Below are positions 7,949 to 14,998 of a DNA stretch of 64,000 nucleotides, piece by piece; the stretch's first letter is position 1; the number at the start of each line of letters is the position of its first letter. Origin of the DNA: Flavobacterium agri (GTDB lineage: Bacteria > Bacteroidota > Bacteroidia > Flavobacteriales > Flavobacteriaceae); contig NZ_JACBJI010000005.1 of NCBI RefSeq assembly GCF_013401995.1, positions 248,843 through 312,842 of the forward strand. Direction: 5' to 3'. Position numbers and translations under genes: made by a program. The notes under the pieces were generated by a model. It saw only the letters and a program-made list of their open reading frames with translations, had not been told where the DNA came from and did no database searches.

Positions 7949-8818
7949 ATGAAAACGTCTCTTCAAAACCTCCTCGGCTACACGAGGACACAACGCGTTG
8001 GCATCATTTCGCTAGCCTCGCTTATCGTTATTTTCCAAATTGCTTTTCGGGTAACTGATTTTCTTCTCAAACCCAAACCGATTCCTCAAGATCGCGAATG
8101 GCTCGCGTTGCAAAACGAAATCGATTCTCTGGCAAAGGAAAAAGAAGACCGAAAAACGAAAATCTATCCGTTCAATCCGAATTTCATCACCGATTACAAA
8201 GGATACAGGTTAGGAATGTCTGTTGCCGAAATCGATAGGTTGCTCGCATTCCGAAACAAGAATCTGTATGTGAATTCGGTCGAGGACTTCCAGAAAGTCA
8301 CAGGTGTTTCCGATTCGTTGTTGGTTCGGATCGCGCCTTATTTCAAATTTCCGGATTGGGTAAATCGCAAGCATTCGAATGTCAAATACGATTTTCGGCA
8401 AACTCCCAAAAAAGAGATAAGCAAAACCGATATCAATAAAGCTTCAAAACAGGAATTGATGGCTGTGTTCGGAATTGGTAATGCATTGTCCGACCGCATA
8501 ATCTTGCAAAGGGAGACGCTTGGCGGTTTTGTCGATATGTCGCAAATGAGACAGGTGTGGGGCTTATCGGACGAAGTGATCGAAAAGCTCAACGAGAGGT
8601 TTAAGGTCGCCGAAATTCCGACTTTGAGGAAGATCAATGTGAACGAAGCCTCTTTGCGCGAGCTGTCTGCTTTTCCGTATTTCAGGTACGCTTTGGCCAA
8701 GTCGATCGTCACGTACAGAAGCATGAACGGAAGAATCGTTAATTCTGATGATTTACTAAAAATTGACAACTTTCCTGTTGATAACGTAAAAATAATTAGC
8801 CTATATTTGGAATTCTAA
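7949..8818 (+). CDS. ComEA-like helix-hairpin-helix protein
   Basis: A 289-residue protein with one N-terminal membrane segment (about residues 17-37, VGIISLASLIVIFQIAFRV) and then an outward domain with repeated helix-hairpin-helix units. Examples are ISKTDINKASKQELMAVFGI with GNALSDRIILQRE, and KINVNEASLRELSAFPYFRY; an earlier, weaker unit lies near LGMSVAEIDRLLAF. ComEA-type proteins bind double-stranded DNA at the outer face of the membrane during uptake; a general DNA-binding role is the safer claim. The ATG at 7949 was chosen over an upstream extension because it precedes the membrane anchor directly and the extension overlaps the PspC-like gene. The last codons contain the promoter of the next gene. 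Confidence 0.78.
   Translation: MKTSLQNLLGYTRTQRVGIISLASLIVIFQIAFRVTDFLLKPKPIPQDREWLALQNEIDSLAKEKEDRKTKIYPFNPNFITDYKGYRLGMSVAEIDRLLAFRNKNLYVNSVEDFQKVTGVSDSLLVRIAPYFKFPDWVNRKHSNVKYDFRQTPKKEISKTDINKASKQELMAVFGIGNALSDRIILQRETLGGFVDMSQMRQVWGLSDEVIEKLNERFKVAEIPTLRKINVNEASLRELSAFPYFRYALAKSIVTYRSMNGRIVNSDDLLKIDNFPVDNVKIISLYLEF
8778..8809 (+). promoter_or_regulatory. Promoter of the acyl-CoA dehydrogenase gene inside the upstream CDS
   Basis: TTG at 8778-8780, a 21-bp spacer, and TATATTTG at 8802-8809 match the -33/-7 consensus of the Bacteroidota primary sigma factor. It lies in the last codons of the helix-hairpin-helix gene, 24 bp before the ATG at 8834. Confidence 0.7.
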
Positions 8819-8833
8819 AAAATACAACCAAAT

Positions 8834-9973
8834 ATGAATTACGATTTTATTGAAACCGAATCAATGATTGCCGAGTCCATCAGGGATTTTGCCGAGCAGC
8901 ATATCCGCCCGCATATCATGGAGTGGGACGAGGCCCAGACGTTTCCTGTCGAGCTTTTCCACAAACTAGGGGAAATGGGCTACATGGGCGTTTTGGTTCC
9001 CGAAGAATTGGGAGGATCGGGATTGGGTTACCATGAATACATTACCGTTATTGAAGAAATATCGAAGGTCGATCCGTCTATAGGATTGTCGGTTGCGGCC
9101 CATAATTCGCTTTGCACGAACCACATTTTGACTTTCGGCAACGAGGAGCAGAAATTGAAATGGATTCCTAAACTCGCAAGCGGCCAATGGATAGGAGCAT
9201 GGGGTTTGACAGAACACAACACCGGATCGGATGCAGGCGGAATGAACACCACTGCTGTACGCGATGGTGACCACTGGATTCTTAACGGAGCCAAAAACTT
9301 CATCACTCATGCCATTTCCGGTCAAATTGCGGTTGTAATCGCGCGTACCGGTGAAAAAGGCGATTCTAAAGGCATGACGGCATTCGTACTTGAAAAAGGC
9401 ATGGCCGGATTCTCCTCAGGGAAAAAAGAAAATAAGCTAGGCATGCGTGCCAGCGAAACGGCCGAATTGATTTTCGACGGATGCCGCGTTCCCGATGCGA
9501 ATCGTTTGGGCAATGTAGGCGAAGGATTTAAACAAGCAATGACGATTCTCGACGGAGGGCGTATTTCTATCGGTGCTTTGTCTTTGGGGATCGCGAAAGG
9601 CGCTTTCGAGGCTGCATTGAAATATTCGAAAGAAAGACAACAATTCGGAAAACCGATCAGCGAGTTCCAGGGCATTGCGTTCAAGCTTGCCGATATGGCT
9701 ACGGAAATCGAAGCTTCGGAATTGTTGTTGCACAAGGCGGCTCACTTGAAAAACAACAAGAAGCCGGTGACGACCGCGGGCGCGATGGCAAAGATGTATT
9801 CGTCTGAAGTGTGTGTCAAAGTTTCGAACGACGCCGTGCAAATCCATGGCGGATATGGGTATACAAAAGATTTTCCGGTAGAGAAATTTTACCGCGATTC
9901 GAAATTGTGTACGATAGGAGAAGGGACGACCGAAATCCAGAAGTTGGTGATTTCGCGGAATCTTTTGAAGTGA
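8834..9973 (+). CDS. Acyl-CoA dehydrogenase
   Basis: A full-length 379-residue flavoprotein. The N-terminal helical domain starts at residue 1. The middle domain carries the FAD/substrate motif WGLTEHNTGSDAGG, and the C-terminal helical domain has KERQQFGKPISEFQG and IHGGYGYTKDFPVEKFYRDS. Glu363 in IGEGTTEIQ lies at the position of the catalytic base of short/medium-chain and branched-chain enzymes. It catalyses alpha-beta dehydrogenation of acyl-CoA, passing electrons to ETF, in fatty-acid or branched-chain amino-acid breakdown; chain specificity cannot be read from sequence. It has its own promoter. Its TGA stop is also the first three bases of an inverted-repeat element. Confidence 0.92.
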   Translation: MNYDFIETESMIAESIRDFAEQHIRPHIMEWDEAQTFPVELFHKLGEMGYMGVLVPEELGGSGLGYHEYITVIEEISKVDPSIGLSVAAHNSLCTNHILTFGNEEQKLKWIPKLASGQWIGAWGLTEHNTGSDAGGMNTTAVRDGDHWILNGAKNFITHAISGQIAVVIARTGEKGDSKGMTAFVLEKGMAGFSSGKKENKLGMRASETAELIFDGCRVPDANRLGNVGEGFKQAMTILDGGRISIGALSLGIAKGAFEAALKYSKERQQFGKPISEFQGIAFKLADMATEIEASELLLHKAAHLKNNKKPVTTAGAMAKMYSSEVCVKVSNDAVQIHGGYGYTKDFPVEKFYRDSKLCTIGEGTTEIQKLVISRNLLK

Positions 9974-10200
9974 GATAGTAAGTAATAGACAGATAGATAA
10001 TAGACGGGGCTCGAATGAATCCCGTTTTTTTTGAAAGGCCGCTGTTTTGGAAATTTGATTTGTTTTGGAGCGGGATTGATTGGAGGTGCTTGGGTTCCGA
10101 GCGCAGTCGAGGAACCAAAAGGGTGGATCAGCCAACCCAAAACGACTATCTTCCCGCATAAGAATGTCTATTATCTATCCGTCTTTCATCTATTATCTCA
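9971..10200. repeat. 230-bp element with 35-bp terminal inverted repeats (MITE-like)
   Basis: The left arm 9971-10005 (TGAGATAGTAAG...) and right arm 10166-10200 (...CTATTATCTCA) are 35 nt each and pair at 29 of 35 positions; the inner 19 nt pair at 18 of 19. Inside are a terminator-like hairpin and the palindrome GGTTCC-GAGCGCAGTCGA-GGAACC (10093-10116). There is no reading frame for a transposase. No clear target-site duplication is visible. The left arm begins on the stop codon of the acyl-CoA dehydrogenase gene. With the rpsU promoter, this accounts for the whole 308-bp gene-free stretch 9974-10281. Confidence 0.6.
10004..10032 (+). terminator. Terminator after acyl-CoA dehydrogenase
   Basis: ACGGG (10004-10008) pairs with CCCGT (10021-10025), and eight T residues follow. 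The stem is short but the T-tract is strong. It lies inside the inverted-repeat element. Confidence 0.55.
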
Positions 10201-10218
10201 AAAAAATCACCTCGCCTC

Positions 10219-10248
10219 TTGCTTCTTTCCTCTTTTTGAGTATCTTTG
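10219..10248 (+). promoter_or_regulatory. Promoter of rpsU
   Basis: TTG at 10219-10221, a 19-bp spacer, and TATCTTTG at 10241-10248 are an ideal match to TTG-N19-TAnnTTTG. The start codon is 33 bp further on. Confidence 0.8.
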
Positions 10249-10266
10249 CCGCTCAAAATTTTAACG

Positions 10267-10275
10267 AAAGGAGGT
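10267..10275 (+). promoter_or_regulatory. Strong Shine-Dalgarno site of rpsU
   Basis: AAGGAGGTG lies 6 bp before the ATG at 10282. It is the only extended Shine-Dalgarno match I see at a start codon in this window; the other genes have A/T-rich leaders. This site also decides the start codon, because the frame is open upstream. Confidence 0.85.
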
Positions 10276-10281
10276 GTCCAC

Positions 10282-10476
10282 ATGCTAATCATACCAATTA
10301 AAGACGGAGAAAACATTGATCGCGCGCTTAAGCGTTACAAGAGAAAATTTGACAAAACCGGAACTGTACGTCAGTTGCGTGCGCGTCAAGCTTTCGTAAA
10401 ACCATCGGTATCACGCCGCATGCAAGTTCAAAAGGCGCAGTACATCCAGCACCTTAAGGACAGCCTCGAAAGCTAG
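10282..10476 (+). CDS. rpsU: 30S ribosomal protein bS21
   Basis: A 64-residue basic protein (MLIIPIKDGENIDRALKRYK...) typical of bS21 from Bacteroidota, including RQLRARQAFVKPSVSRR. In this phylum bS21, bS18 and bS6 hold the 3' end of 16S rRNA and hide the anti-Shine-Dalgarno sequence, which explains why most genes lack such sites. Work in Flavobacterium johnsoniae indicates that rpsU itself keeps a strong site and is controlled by bS21 level. The same arrangement is visible here. The start at 10282 follows the Shine-Dalgarno site; a longer frame reading upstream would swallow it. The gene has its own promoter and terminator. Confidence 0.93.
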   Translation: MLIIPIKDGENIDRALKRYKRKFDKTGTVRQLRARQAFVKPSVSRRMQVQKAQYIQHLKDSLES

Positions 10477-10500
10477 TATATCCTTATTTAAGAACATAAG

Positions 10501-10535
10501 AACCGTTTGCCTATCTTTGGGCAAGCGGTTTTTTT
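10501..10535 (+). terminator. rpsU terminator whose loop is a -7 promoter box
   Basis: AACCGTTTGCC (10501-10511) pairs with GGCAAGCGGTT (10520-10530) with one G-T pair, followed by a T-tract to 10535. The loop, 10512-10519, is exactly TATCTTTG, a full match to TAnnTTTG, 16 bp before the ATG of the next gene. No TTG is present at the -33 position. Confidence 0.8.
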
Positions 10536-11438
10536 ATGCTTTCAAACCTACAGGCATTCGAGGAATATCTGCGTCGCGAAAAGAATTATTCGGCACATAC
10601 GGTCACGGCTTACATGACCGACCTTGGTGCGTTTTCTTCTTTTGCCGATGCTGAATTTGACGATGCGAACATCGATTCGGTGGCTTACGGCCAAATTCGC
10701 GCATGGATCGTTTCTTTGGTAGAAGCGGGAATCGGCAATGCTTCGGTCAACCGCAAAATATCGTCGCTCAAGGCGTACTATAAATTCCTGCTCAAGACGA
10801 AGCAGATCGAAATCAATCCGTTGCTCAAGCACAAGTCGCTCAAAGCGCCCAAAAAACTTCAGGTGCCTTTTTCGGAGAATGAATTGGAAGCGGTTCTGAA
10901 CCAAATCGAATATCCGCCGGGATTCGAGGGTTTGCGCGACAAACTCATCATCGATTTGTTTTATGCGACGGGTATGAGGCGCACGGAACTCATTCATTTA
11001 AAAGTGGCGAACATCGATTTGTCGGCCAATACGTTAAAGGTAATCGGGAAGCGAAATAAGGAGCGCATACTGCCTGTGTTGCCAATTATTTCACAACAAT
11101 TCCGAGCCTATCTTTCGGAACGTTCGCAATTACAACACATTAAAGACAACGACCTGTTCTTCTTGTCGTTAAAAGGAGTTAAATTGACGGATTCTTTTGT
11201 TTATCGTCTTATAAATGGCTACTTTAGTACTGTGTCGGGCAAGGTAAAAAAGAGCCCTCACATCCTTCGGCATACGTTTGCGACCCATTTGCTTAACAAC
11301 GGAGCCGACTTAAATTCAGTAAAGGAATTATTGGGACACTCCAGCTTGGCATCGACTCAGATTTACACCCACAGCAGCTTGGCTGAATTGAAACAGGTGT
11401 ATGGGAATGCTCATCCTCGAGGCAAAGGTGATTCCTAA
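10536..11438 (+). CDS. xerC: Tyrosine recombinase, XerC/XerD type
   Basis: A 300-residue protein with an N-terminal SAM-like core-binding domain (residues ~1-90) and a C-terminal catalytic domain. The catalytic set is visible: Arg in YATGMRRTEL, HILRHTFATHLL with the His-x-x-Arg pair, LGHSSL with the second His, and Tyr in STQIYTH as the nucleophile. Length and layout match the housekeeping recombinases that resolve chromosome dimers at dif, rather than a phage integrase, and no mobile element adjoins it. XerC and XerD cannot be told apart confidently. The ATG directly follows the T-tract of the rpsU terminator. Confidence 0.85.
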   Translation: MLSNLQAFEEYLRREKNYSAHTVTAYMTDLGAFSSFADAEFDDANIDSVAYGQIRAWIVSLVEAGIGNASVNRKISSLKAYYKFLLKTKQIEINPLLKHKSLKAPKKLQVPFSENELEAVLNQIEYPPGFEGLRDKLIIDLFYATGMRRTELIHLKVANIDLSANTLKVIGKRNKERILPVLPIISQQFRAYLSERSQLQHIKDNDLFFLSLKGVKLTDSFVYRLINGYFSTVSGKVKKSPHILRHTFATHLLNNGADLNSVKELLGHSSLASTQIYTHSSLAELKQVYGNAHPRGKGDS

Positions 11439-11462
11439 AGTTTAACCATAAAAATTTTGATT

Positions 11463-11765
11463 ATGAAGGTAAATGTGCATGCAGTTAACTTTACTGTCGA
11501 CAGAAAACTGGTGGATTTCATTCAGGAAAGAATGGATAAGTTGGAAAAATATTATGACAGAGTGGTTTCTTCGGATGTCTATTTGAAACTCGATAACGGA
11601 AGTGAAAAGGAGAACAAGATCGTAGAGATTAAAATTCATGTTCCCGGAGACGACTTCATAGTGAAGAAACAGTGTAAAAGTTTTGAGGAAGCGGCAGACT
11701 CATGCGCAGAATCGGCGGAGCGTTTACTGATGAAAAGGAAGGAAAAAATCAGGGCTCATATCTGA
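11463..11765 (+). CDS. hpf: Ribosome hibernation-promoting factor, short form
   Basis: A 100-residue protein (MKVNVHAVNFTVDRKLVDF...) of the HPF/RaiA family. The beta-alpha-beta core includes LVDFIQERMDKLEKYYD, a central VEIKIHVPGDDFIVKKQ strand pair and a last helix EEAADSCAESAERLLMKRKEK with the basic residues that contact 16S rRNA. It blocks the decoding centre of idle 30S subunits or 70S ribosomes in stationary phase. The C-terminal dimerisation domain of long HPF is absent. The ATG at 11463 is preferred over a TTG two codons earlier. It lies 24 bp after the recombinase gene and is probably cotranscribed with it. Confidence 0.88.
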   Translation: MKVNVHAVNFTVDRKLVDFIQERMDKLEKYYDRVVSSDVYLKLDNGSEKENKIVEIKIHVPGDDFIVKKQCKSFEEAADSCAESAERLLMKRKEKIRAHI

Positions 11766-11787
11766 TAAAAAATTTTTGAAAAATGTT

Positions 11788-11817
11788 TTGATTACCGATT
11801 TAAATGCTATACATTTG
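11788..11817 (+). promoter_or_regulatory. Promoter of the tRNA-tuf cluster
   Basis: TTG at 11788-11790, a 19-bp spacer, and TACATTTG at 11810-11817 match the consensus fully. It lies between hpf and tRNA-Thr. The expected start point near 11824 falls inside the hpf terminator hairpin. Confidence 0.75.
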
Positions 11818-11818
11818 C

Positions 11819-11846
11819 AGTCCGTTAGAAATAGCGGGCTTTTTTT
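11819..11846 (+). terminator. hpf terminator overlapping the tRNA promoter
   Basis: AGTCCGTTA (11819-11827) and TAGCGGGCT (11832-11840) form a 9-bp stem with G-T pairs and a GAAA loop, followed by seven T residues. It begins one base after the -7 box of the tRNA promoter. Confidence 0.75.
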
Positions 11847-11855
11847 ATGAATAAT

Positions 11856-11929
11856 GCCGGTGTAGCTCAGCTGGCTAGAGCAGCTGATTTGTAATCAGCA
11901 GGTCGTGGGTTCGAGTCCCTCTATCGGCT
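11856..11929 (+). tRNA. tRNA-Thr (anticodon TGT)
   Basis: The acceptor stem GCCGGTG pairs with TATCGGC (two G-T pairs). The anticodon stem GCTGA/TCAGC encloses loop TTTGTAA, giving anticodon TGT. The T arm GTGGG-TTCGAGT-CCCTC is intact. CCA is not encoded. Confidence 0.93.
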
Positions 11930-11996
11930 CAAAAGAATGAAAAAGTTGTCAGTTTTTACTGATTTGTTCTTTAAGGTATTGAAATAAAAAAGGTTA

Positions 11997-12077
11997 GGGG
12001 AGATACTCAAGCGGCCAACGAGGACGGACTGTAAATCCGTTGAGCAATCTTCGCAGGTTCGAATCCTGCTCTCCCCA
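11997..12077 (+). tRNA. tRNA-Tyr (anticodon GTA)
   Basis: The acceptor GGGGAGA pairs with TCTCCCC, discriminator A. The anticodon stem ACGGA/TCCGT holds loop CTGTAAA, anticodon GTA. A long variable arm, typical of bacterial tRNA-Tyr, precedes the T arm GCAGG-TTCGAAT-CCTGC. CCA is not encoded. Confidence 0.93.
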
Positions 12078-12263
12078 CAAAATAAAAAGGGTTCTCCCTT
12101 GCGAATCAAGATTTTCATAAGTCAATTCGTAAAAGTCCTTAAAATCTAAACTACCGGTGTCTGCCGATAGTTTTTCGGTTTTCGCAAGAAAACCTAGATT
12201 CTAAAATTTGAACGTAAACAGCTTCCACTTGTTTGCGTTCAAAATTAGAGTTGAAAGAACCTT
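12078..12263 (+). other. Hairpin-rich spacer between tRNA-Tyr and tRNA-Thr(GGT)
   Basis: No tRNA or reading frame is seen. Five consecutive hairpins can be drawn: AAGGG/CCCTT (12087-12100), AGATTTT/AAAATCT (12109-12147, weak), AAACTA-C-CGG/CCG-A-TAGTTT plus T-tract (12148-12175, terminator-like), GGTTTTC-GCAA-GAAAACC (12177-12194), and a 14-bp stem TTTGAACGTAAACA/TGTTTGCGTTCAAA (12207-12243). It could hold processing sites, an attenuator before tuf, or an unannotated structured RNA. Confidence 0.5.
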
Positions 12264-12335
12264 GCCGGTGTAGCTCAGGGGTAGAGTGCTTCCTTGGTAA
12301 GGAAGAGGTCACGGGTTCAAATCCCGTCATTGGCT
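12264..12335 (+). tRNA. tRNA-Thr (anticodon GGT)
   Basis: The acceptor GCCGGTG pairs with CATTGGC (two G-T pairs). The anticodon stem CTTCC/GGAAG holds loop TTGGTAA, so the anticodon is GGT (Thr, codon ACC). The T arm CACGGG-TTCAAAT-CCCGT follows. CCA is not encoded. It lies 50 bp upstream of tuf. Confidence 0.92.
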
Positions 12336-12385
12336 CAATTTGAAATTTGAACACTAATATATAACTAAGATTAAAATCAAGTAAA

Positions 12386-13579
12386 ATGGCAAAAGAGAAT
12401 TTTAACCGTTCCAAGCCGCACCTTAACATTGGTACGATCGGTCACGTTGACCACGGAAAAACGACTTTGACTGCTGCTATCACTAAAGTTTTGGCAGAAG
12501 CTGGTTTTTCTAAAACTGCAGCTAAATCTTTCGATCAGATCGATAACGCTCCAGAAGAAAAAGAAAGAGGTATCACCATCAACACATCTCACGTAGAATA
12601 CGAAACTGCTAACCGTCACTACGCTCACGTTGACTGTCCAGGTCACGCGGATTACGTTAAGAACATGGTTACAGGTGCTGCTCAGATGGACGGTGCTATC
12701 CTTGTAGTTGCTGCAACGGATGGTCCTATGCCACAAACTCGCGAGCACATCCTTTTGGGTCGTCAGGTAGGTATTCCTAGAATCGTTGTCTTCATGAACA
12801 AAGTGGACATGGTTGACGATGCTGAGCTTTTGGAGCTTGTTGAAATGGAAATCCGTGACCTATTGTCTTTCTATGAGTACGATGGAGATAACGGTCCAGT
12901 TATCCAAGGTTCTGCTCTAGGTGGATTGAACAACGATCCAAACTGGGTTCCTAAAATCCTTGAATTGATGGAGGCTGTTGACAACTGGATCGAAGAGCCG
13001 GTACGTGACAACGCTAAGCCTTTCCTTATGCCGGTAGAAGACGTGTTCACGATCACAGGTCGTGGAACTGTTGCTACAGGTCGTATCGAAACTGGTGTTG
13101 CTAACACAGGTGATGCAGTTGAAATCATCGGTATGGGTGCAGACAAATTGACTTCTACAATCACTGGAGTTGAGATGTTCCGTAAAATCCTTGACCGTGG
13201 AGAAGCTGGTGACAACGTAGGTCTATTGCTACGTGGTATCGATAAAGCTGACATCCGTCGCGGTATGGTTATCATCAAGCCAGGATCTGTTAAGCCACAC
13301 GCTAAATTCAAAGCAGAGGTTTATATCTTGAAAAAAGAAGAAGGTGGTCGTCACACGCCATTCCATAACAACTACCGTCCACAGTTCTACGTACGTACAA
13401 CTGACGTAACCGGAACTATCCAGTTGCCGACAGGAGTTGAGATGGTTATGCCAGGTGATAACTTGACTATCGAAGTTACTTTGTTGAGCCCAATCGCTTT
13501 GAGCGTAGGTCTTCGTTTCGCTATCCGTGAAGGTGGACGTACAGTTGGTGCAGGACAGGTTACTGAAATCCTTGACTAA
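12386..13579 (+). CDS. tuf: Translation elongation factor EF-Tu
   Basis: A 397-residue GTPase. Visible motifs are [11 protein letters not shown] (G1 P-loop), [12 protein letters not shown] (G2), [11 protein letters not shown] (G3) and NKVDMVDD (G4), followed by the two beta-barrel domains that grip aminoacyl-tRNA, ending in [10 protein letters not shown]. It delivers aminoacyl-tRNA to the ribosomal A site. The gene follows tRNA-Thr(GGT), like the tRNA-tufB arrangement known in Escherichia coli. Codon choice is biased towards T-ending and A-ending codons such as GCT and GGT compared with the GC-rich neighbours, typical of a very highly expressed gene. A terminator follows immediately. Confidence 0.98.
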   Translation: MAKENFNRSKPHLNIGTIGHVDHGKTTLTAAITKVLAEAGFSKTAAKSFDQIDNAPEEKERGITINTSHVEYETANRHYAHVDCPGHADYVKNMVTGAAQMDGAILVVAATDGPMPQTREHILLGRQVGIPRIVVFMNKVDMVDDAELLELVEMEIRDLLSFYEYDGDNGPVIQGSALGGLNNDPNWVPKILELMEAVDNWIEEPVRDNAKPFLMPVEDVFTITGRGTVATGRIETGVANTGDAVEIIGMGADKLTSTITGVEMFRKILDRGEAGDNVGLLLRGIDKADIRRGMVIIKPGSVKPHAKFKAEVYILKKEEGGRHTPFHNNYRPQFYVRTTDVTGTIQLPTGVEMVMPGDNLTIEVTLLSPIALSVGLRFAIREGGRTVGAGQVTEILD

Positions 13580-13596
13580 TTACAATTAGCAAATAT

Positions 13597-13632
13597 AAAA
13601 CCAGCAACACACCTTGATGTTGCTGGTTTTTA
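13597..13632 (+). terminator. Terminator after tuf
   Basis: AAAACCAGCAACA and TGTTGCTGGTTTT are fully complementary (13 bp) around loop CACCTTGA-like sequence, ending in a T-run. It stands between tuf and tRNA-Trp, so tRNA-Trp and secE need read-through or a promoter I do not see. Confidence 0.9.
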
Positions 13633-13637
13633 ATCAA

Positions 13638-13708
13638 ACGGGTGTAGTTCAAGGGTAGAATAGCGGTCTCCAAAACCGTTGATGGGGGTTCGAATCCCTC
13701 CACCCGTG
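13638..13708 (+). tRNA. tRNA-Trp (anticodon CCA)
   Basis: The acceptor ACGGGTG pairs with CACCCGT, discriminator G. The anticodon stem GCGGT/ACCGT holds loop CTCCAAA, anticodon CCA. The T arm GGGGG-TTCGAAT-CCCTC follows. Its 3' end is 14 bp before secE, a common bacterial arrangement. Confidence 0.93.
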
Positions 13709-13722
13709 CAAAAGACAAGAAC

Positions 13723-13917
13723 ATGAGTGTTTTTAAATATGTATCCGAATCGTTCGAGGAATTGAAATCGAACGTAACCTGGCCAGAGTGGGCAGAAGTT
13801 CAGAAGTACACGATTGTCGTGGCTGTGTTTTCTGTCGTATGTGCTTTGGCAACATGGGGTGTAGACGAGAGTTTCTCTAAGCTCATCGCATTTGTTTATA
13901 ATTGGTTCAAAGGATAA
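13723..13917 (+). CDS. secE: Preprotein translocase subunit SecE
   Basis: A 64-residue single-span SecE of the short type. The N-terminal amphipathic part contains the family motif ELKSNVTWPEWAEVQKYT. One transmembrane helix follows (IVVAVFSVVCALATWGVDESF region), then a short tail. SecE clamps SecY in the inner-membrane Sec channel. It lies just after tRNA-Trp and just before nusG, the conserved secE-nusG pair. Confidence 0.93.
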   Translation: MSVFKYVSESFEELKSNVTWPEWAEVQKYTIVVAVFSVVCALATWGVDESFSKLIAFVYNWFKG

Positions 13918-13928
13918 TTTCGCTCGCG

Positions 13929-14480
13929 ATGACAGAAAGCAGTGTGAAAAAATGGTATGTGGTCCGCGCCGTGAGCGGTCAGGAAAACAAGGTTAAGAAT
14001 TACATCGAAACCGAAATCAACCGTCTTGGTATGGGCGACCATATCTCTCAGGTATTGGTTCCGACCGAGAAAGTGGTGCAGGTTCGCGATGGTAAGAAAA
14101 TCACCAAAGACCGCGTGTATTTTCCGGGGTATGTGATGATCGAAGCTAATCTTATCGGAGAAATCCCGCACATCATCAAATCCATTACTGGAGTTATCGG
14201 ATTCTTGGGAGAAGTCAAAAACGGCGATCCTGTGCCTTTGCGTATTTCAGAAGTGAACCGCATGCTCGGGAAAGTCGATGAGCTTTCCGTCAAAACAGAC
14301 GGACAGGCTATTCCGTTCAACGTCGGTGAGACTGTAAAAGTTATCGACGGTCCGTTCAACGGATTCAACGGAACGGTCGAGAAGATCAACGAAGAAAAGC
14401 GCAAGCTTGAGGTCATGGTCAAGATTTTCGGTCGTAAAACCCCGCTGGAGCTTAGCTTCATGCAGGTTGAAAAAGTATAA
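13929..14480 (+). CDS. nusG: Transcription termination/antitermination factor NusG
   Basis: A 183-residue protein. The NGN domain starts at KKWYVVRAVSGQENKVKNYI and includes RVYFPGYVMIEA. The C-terminal KOW domain starts near FNVGETVKVIDGPFNGFNG. NusG binds the RNA polymerase clamp, suppresses pausing, and links polymerase to Rho or to ribosomal protein uS10. The ATG at 13929 gives MTESSVKKWYVV and leaves 11 bp after secE; an upstream extension would overlap secE and is rejected. Confidence 0.95.
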   Translation: MTESSVKKWYVVRAVSGQENKVKNYIETEINRLGMGDHISQVLVPTEKVVQVRDGKKITKDRVYFPGYVMIEANLIGEIPHIIKSITGVIGFLGEVKNGDPVPLRISEVNRMLGKVDELSVKTDGQAIPFNVGETVKVIDGPFNGFNGTVEKINEEKRKLEVMVKIFGRKTPLELSFMQVEKV

Positions 14481-14546
14481 TTTGTTACATTTTATATAAT
14501 CACATCAATCGCTTCCAATTGATAGATGTGCTAAATTTTTTAAACA

Positions 14547-14984
14547 ATGGCTAAAGAAGTTAGTAAAGTAGTTAAACTACAAGTTAAGGGAGGTGCTGCG
14601 AACCCGTCGCCACCGGTTGGACCTGCTTTGGGAGCTGCTGGGGTTAACATCATGGAGTTCTGTAAGCAGTTCAACGCTAGAACTCAGGATAAGCCCGGCA
14701 AAGTTTTACCGGTACAAATTACCGTGTACAAAGACAAATCGTTCGATTTCGTCGTAAAAACTCCTCCTGCTGCCGTTCAGTTAATGGACGCTGCGAAGCT
14801 TAAGTCTGGATCAGGTGAGCCTAATCGTAAGAAAGTGGCTAGCGTTACTTGGGAACAAATCAGAACTATCGCCGATGATAAAATGGCAGATTTGAATGCC
14901 TTTACCATCGAGAAAGCTATGAGCATGGTTGCCGGTACTGCAAGGTCAATGGGTATAACTGTAACTGGAGACGCTCCGTTCTAA
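14547..14984 (+). CDS. rplK: 50S ribosomal protein uL11
   Basis: A 145-residue protein beginning [20 protein letters not shown], with the proline-rich [21 protein letters not shown]-terminal domain and the rRNA-binding C-terminal domain ending in [10 protein letters not shown]. It forms the base of the L7/L12 stalk and takes part in factor binding and the stringent response. It starts the L11-L1-L10-L12 series. The 66-bp leader contains complementary CACATC and GATGTG (around 14500-14529), a possible weak hairpin. Confidence 0.96.
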   Translation: MAKEVSKVVKLQVKGGAANPSPPVGPALGAAGVNIMEFCKQFNARTQDKPGKVLPVQITVYKDKSFDFVVKTPPAAVQLMDAAKLKSGSGEPNRKKVASVTWEQIRTIADDKMADLNAFTIEKAMSMVAGTARSMGITVTGDAPF

Positions 14985-14998
14985 TTCAGGAAGAAGAC

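Noticed and set aside
7632..7991. N-terminal extension of the cytochrome gene
   Set aside because: It would run antisense through the PspC-like gene; the lipoprotein signal begins at 7631.
10536..11438. Phage or island integrase
   Set aside because: The protein is 300 residues with Xer-type spacing, lies among housekeeping genes, and no attachment-site duplication is visible at the nearby tRNA genes.
12078..12263. A glycine tRNA between tRNA-Tyr and tRNA-Thr, as in E. coli
   Set aside because: No cloverleaf with a glycine anticodon can be drawn; only separate hairpins are seen.
12264..12335. Reading this tRNA as tRNA-Gly
   Set aside because: The seven-base loop is TTGGTAA, so the anticodon is GGT, which decodes threonine.
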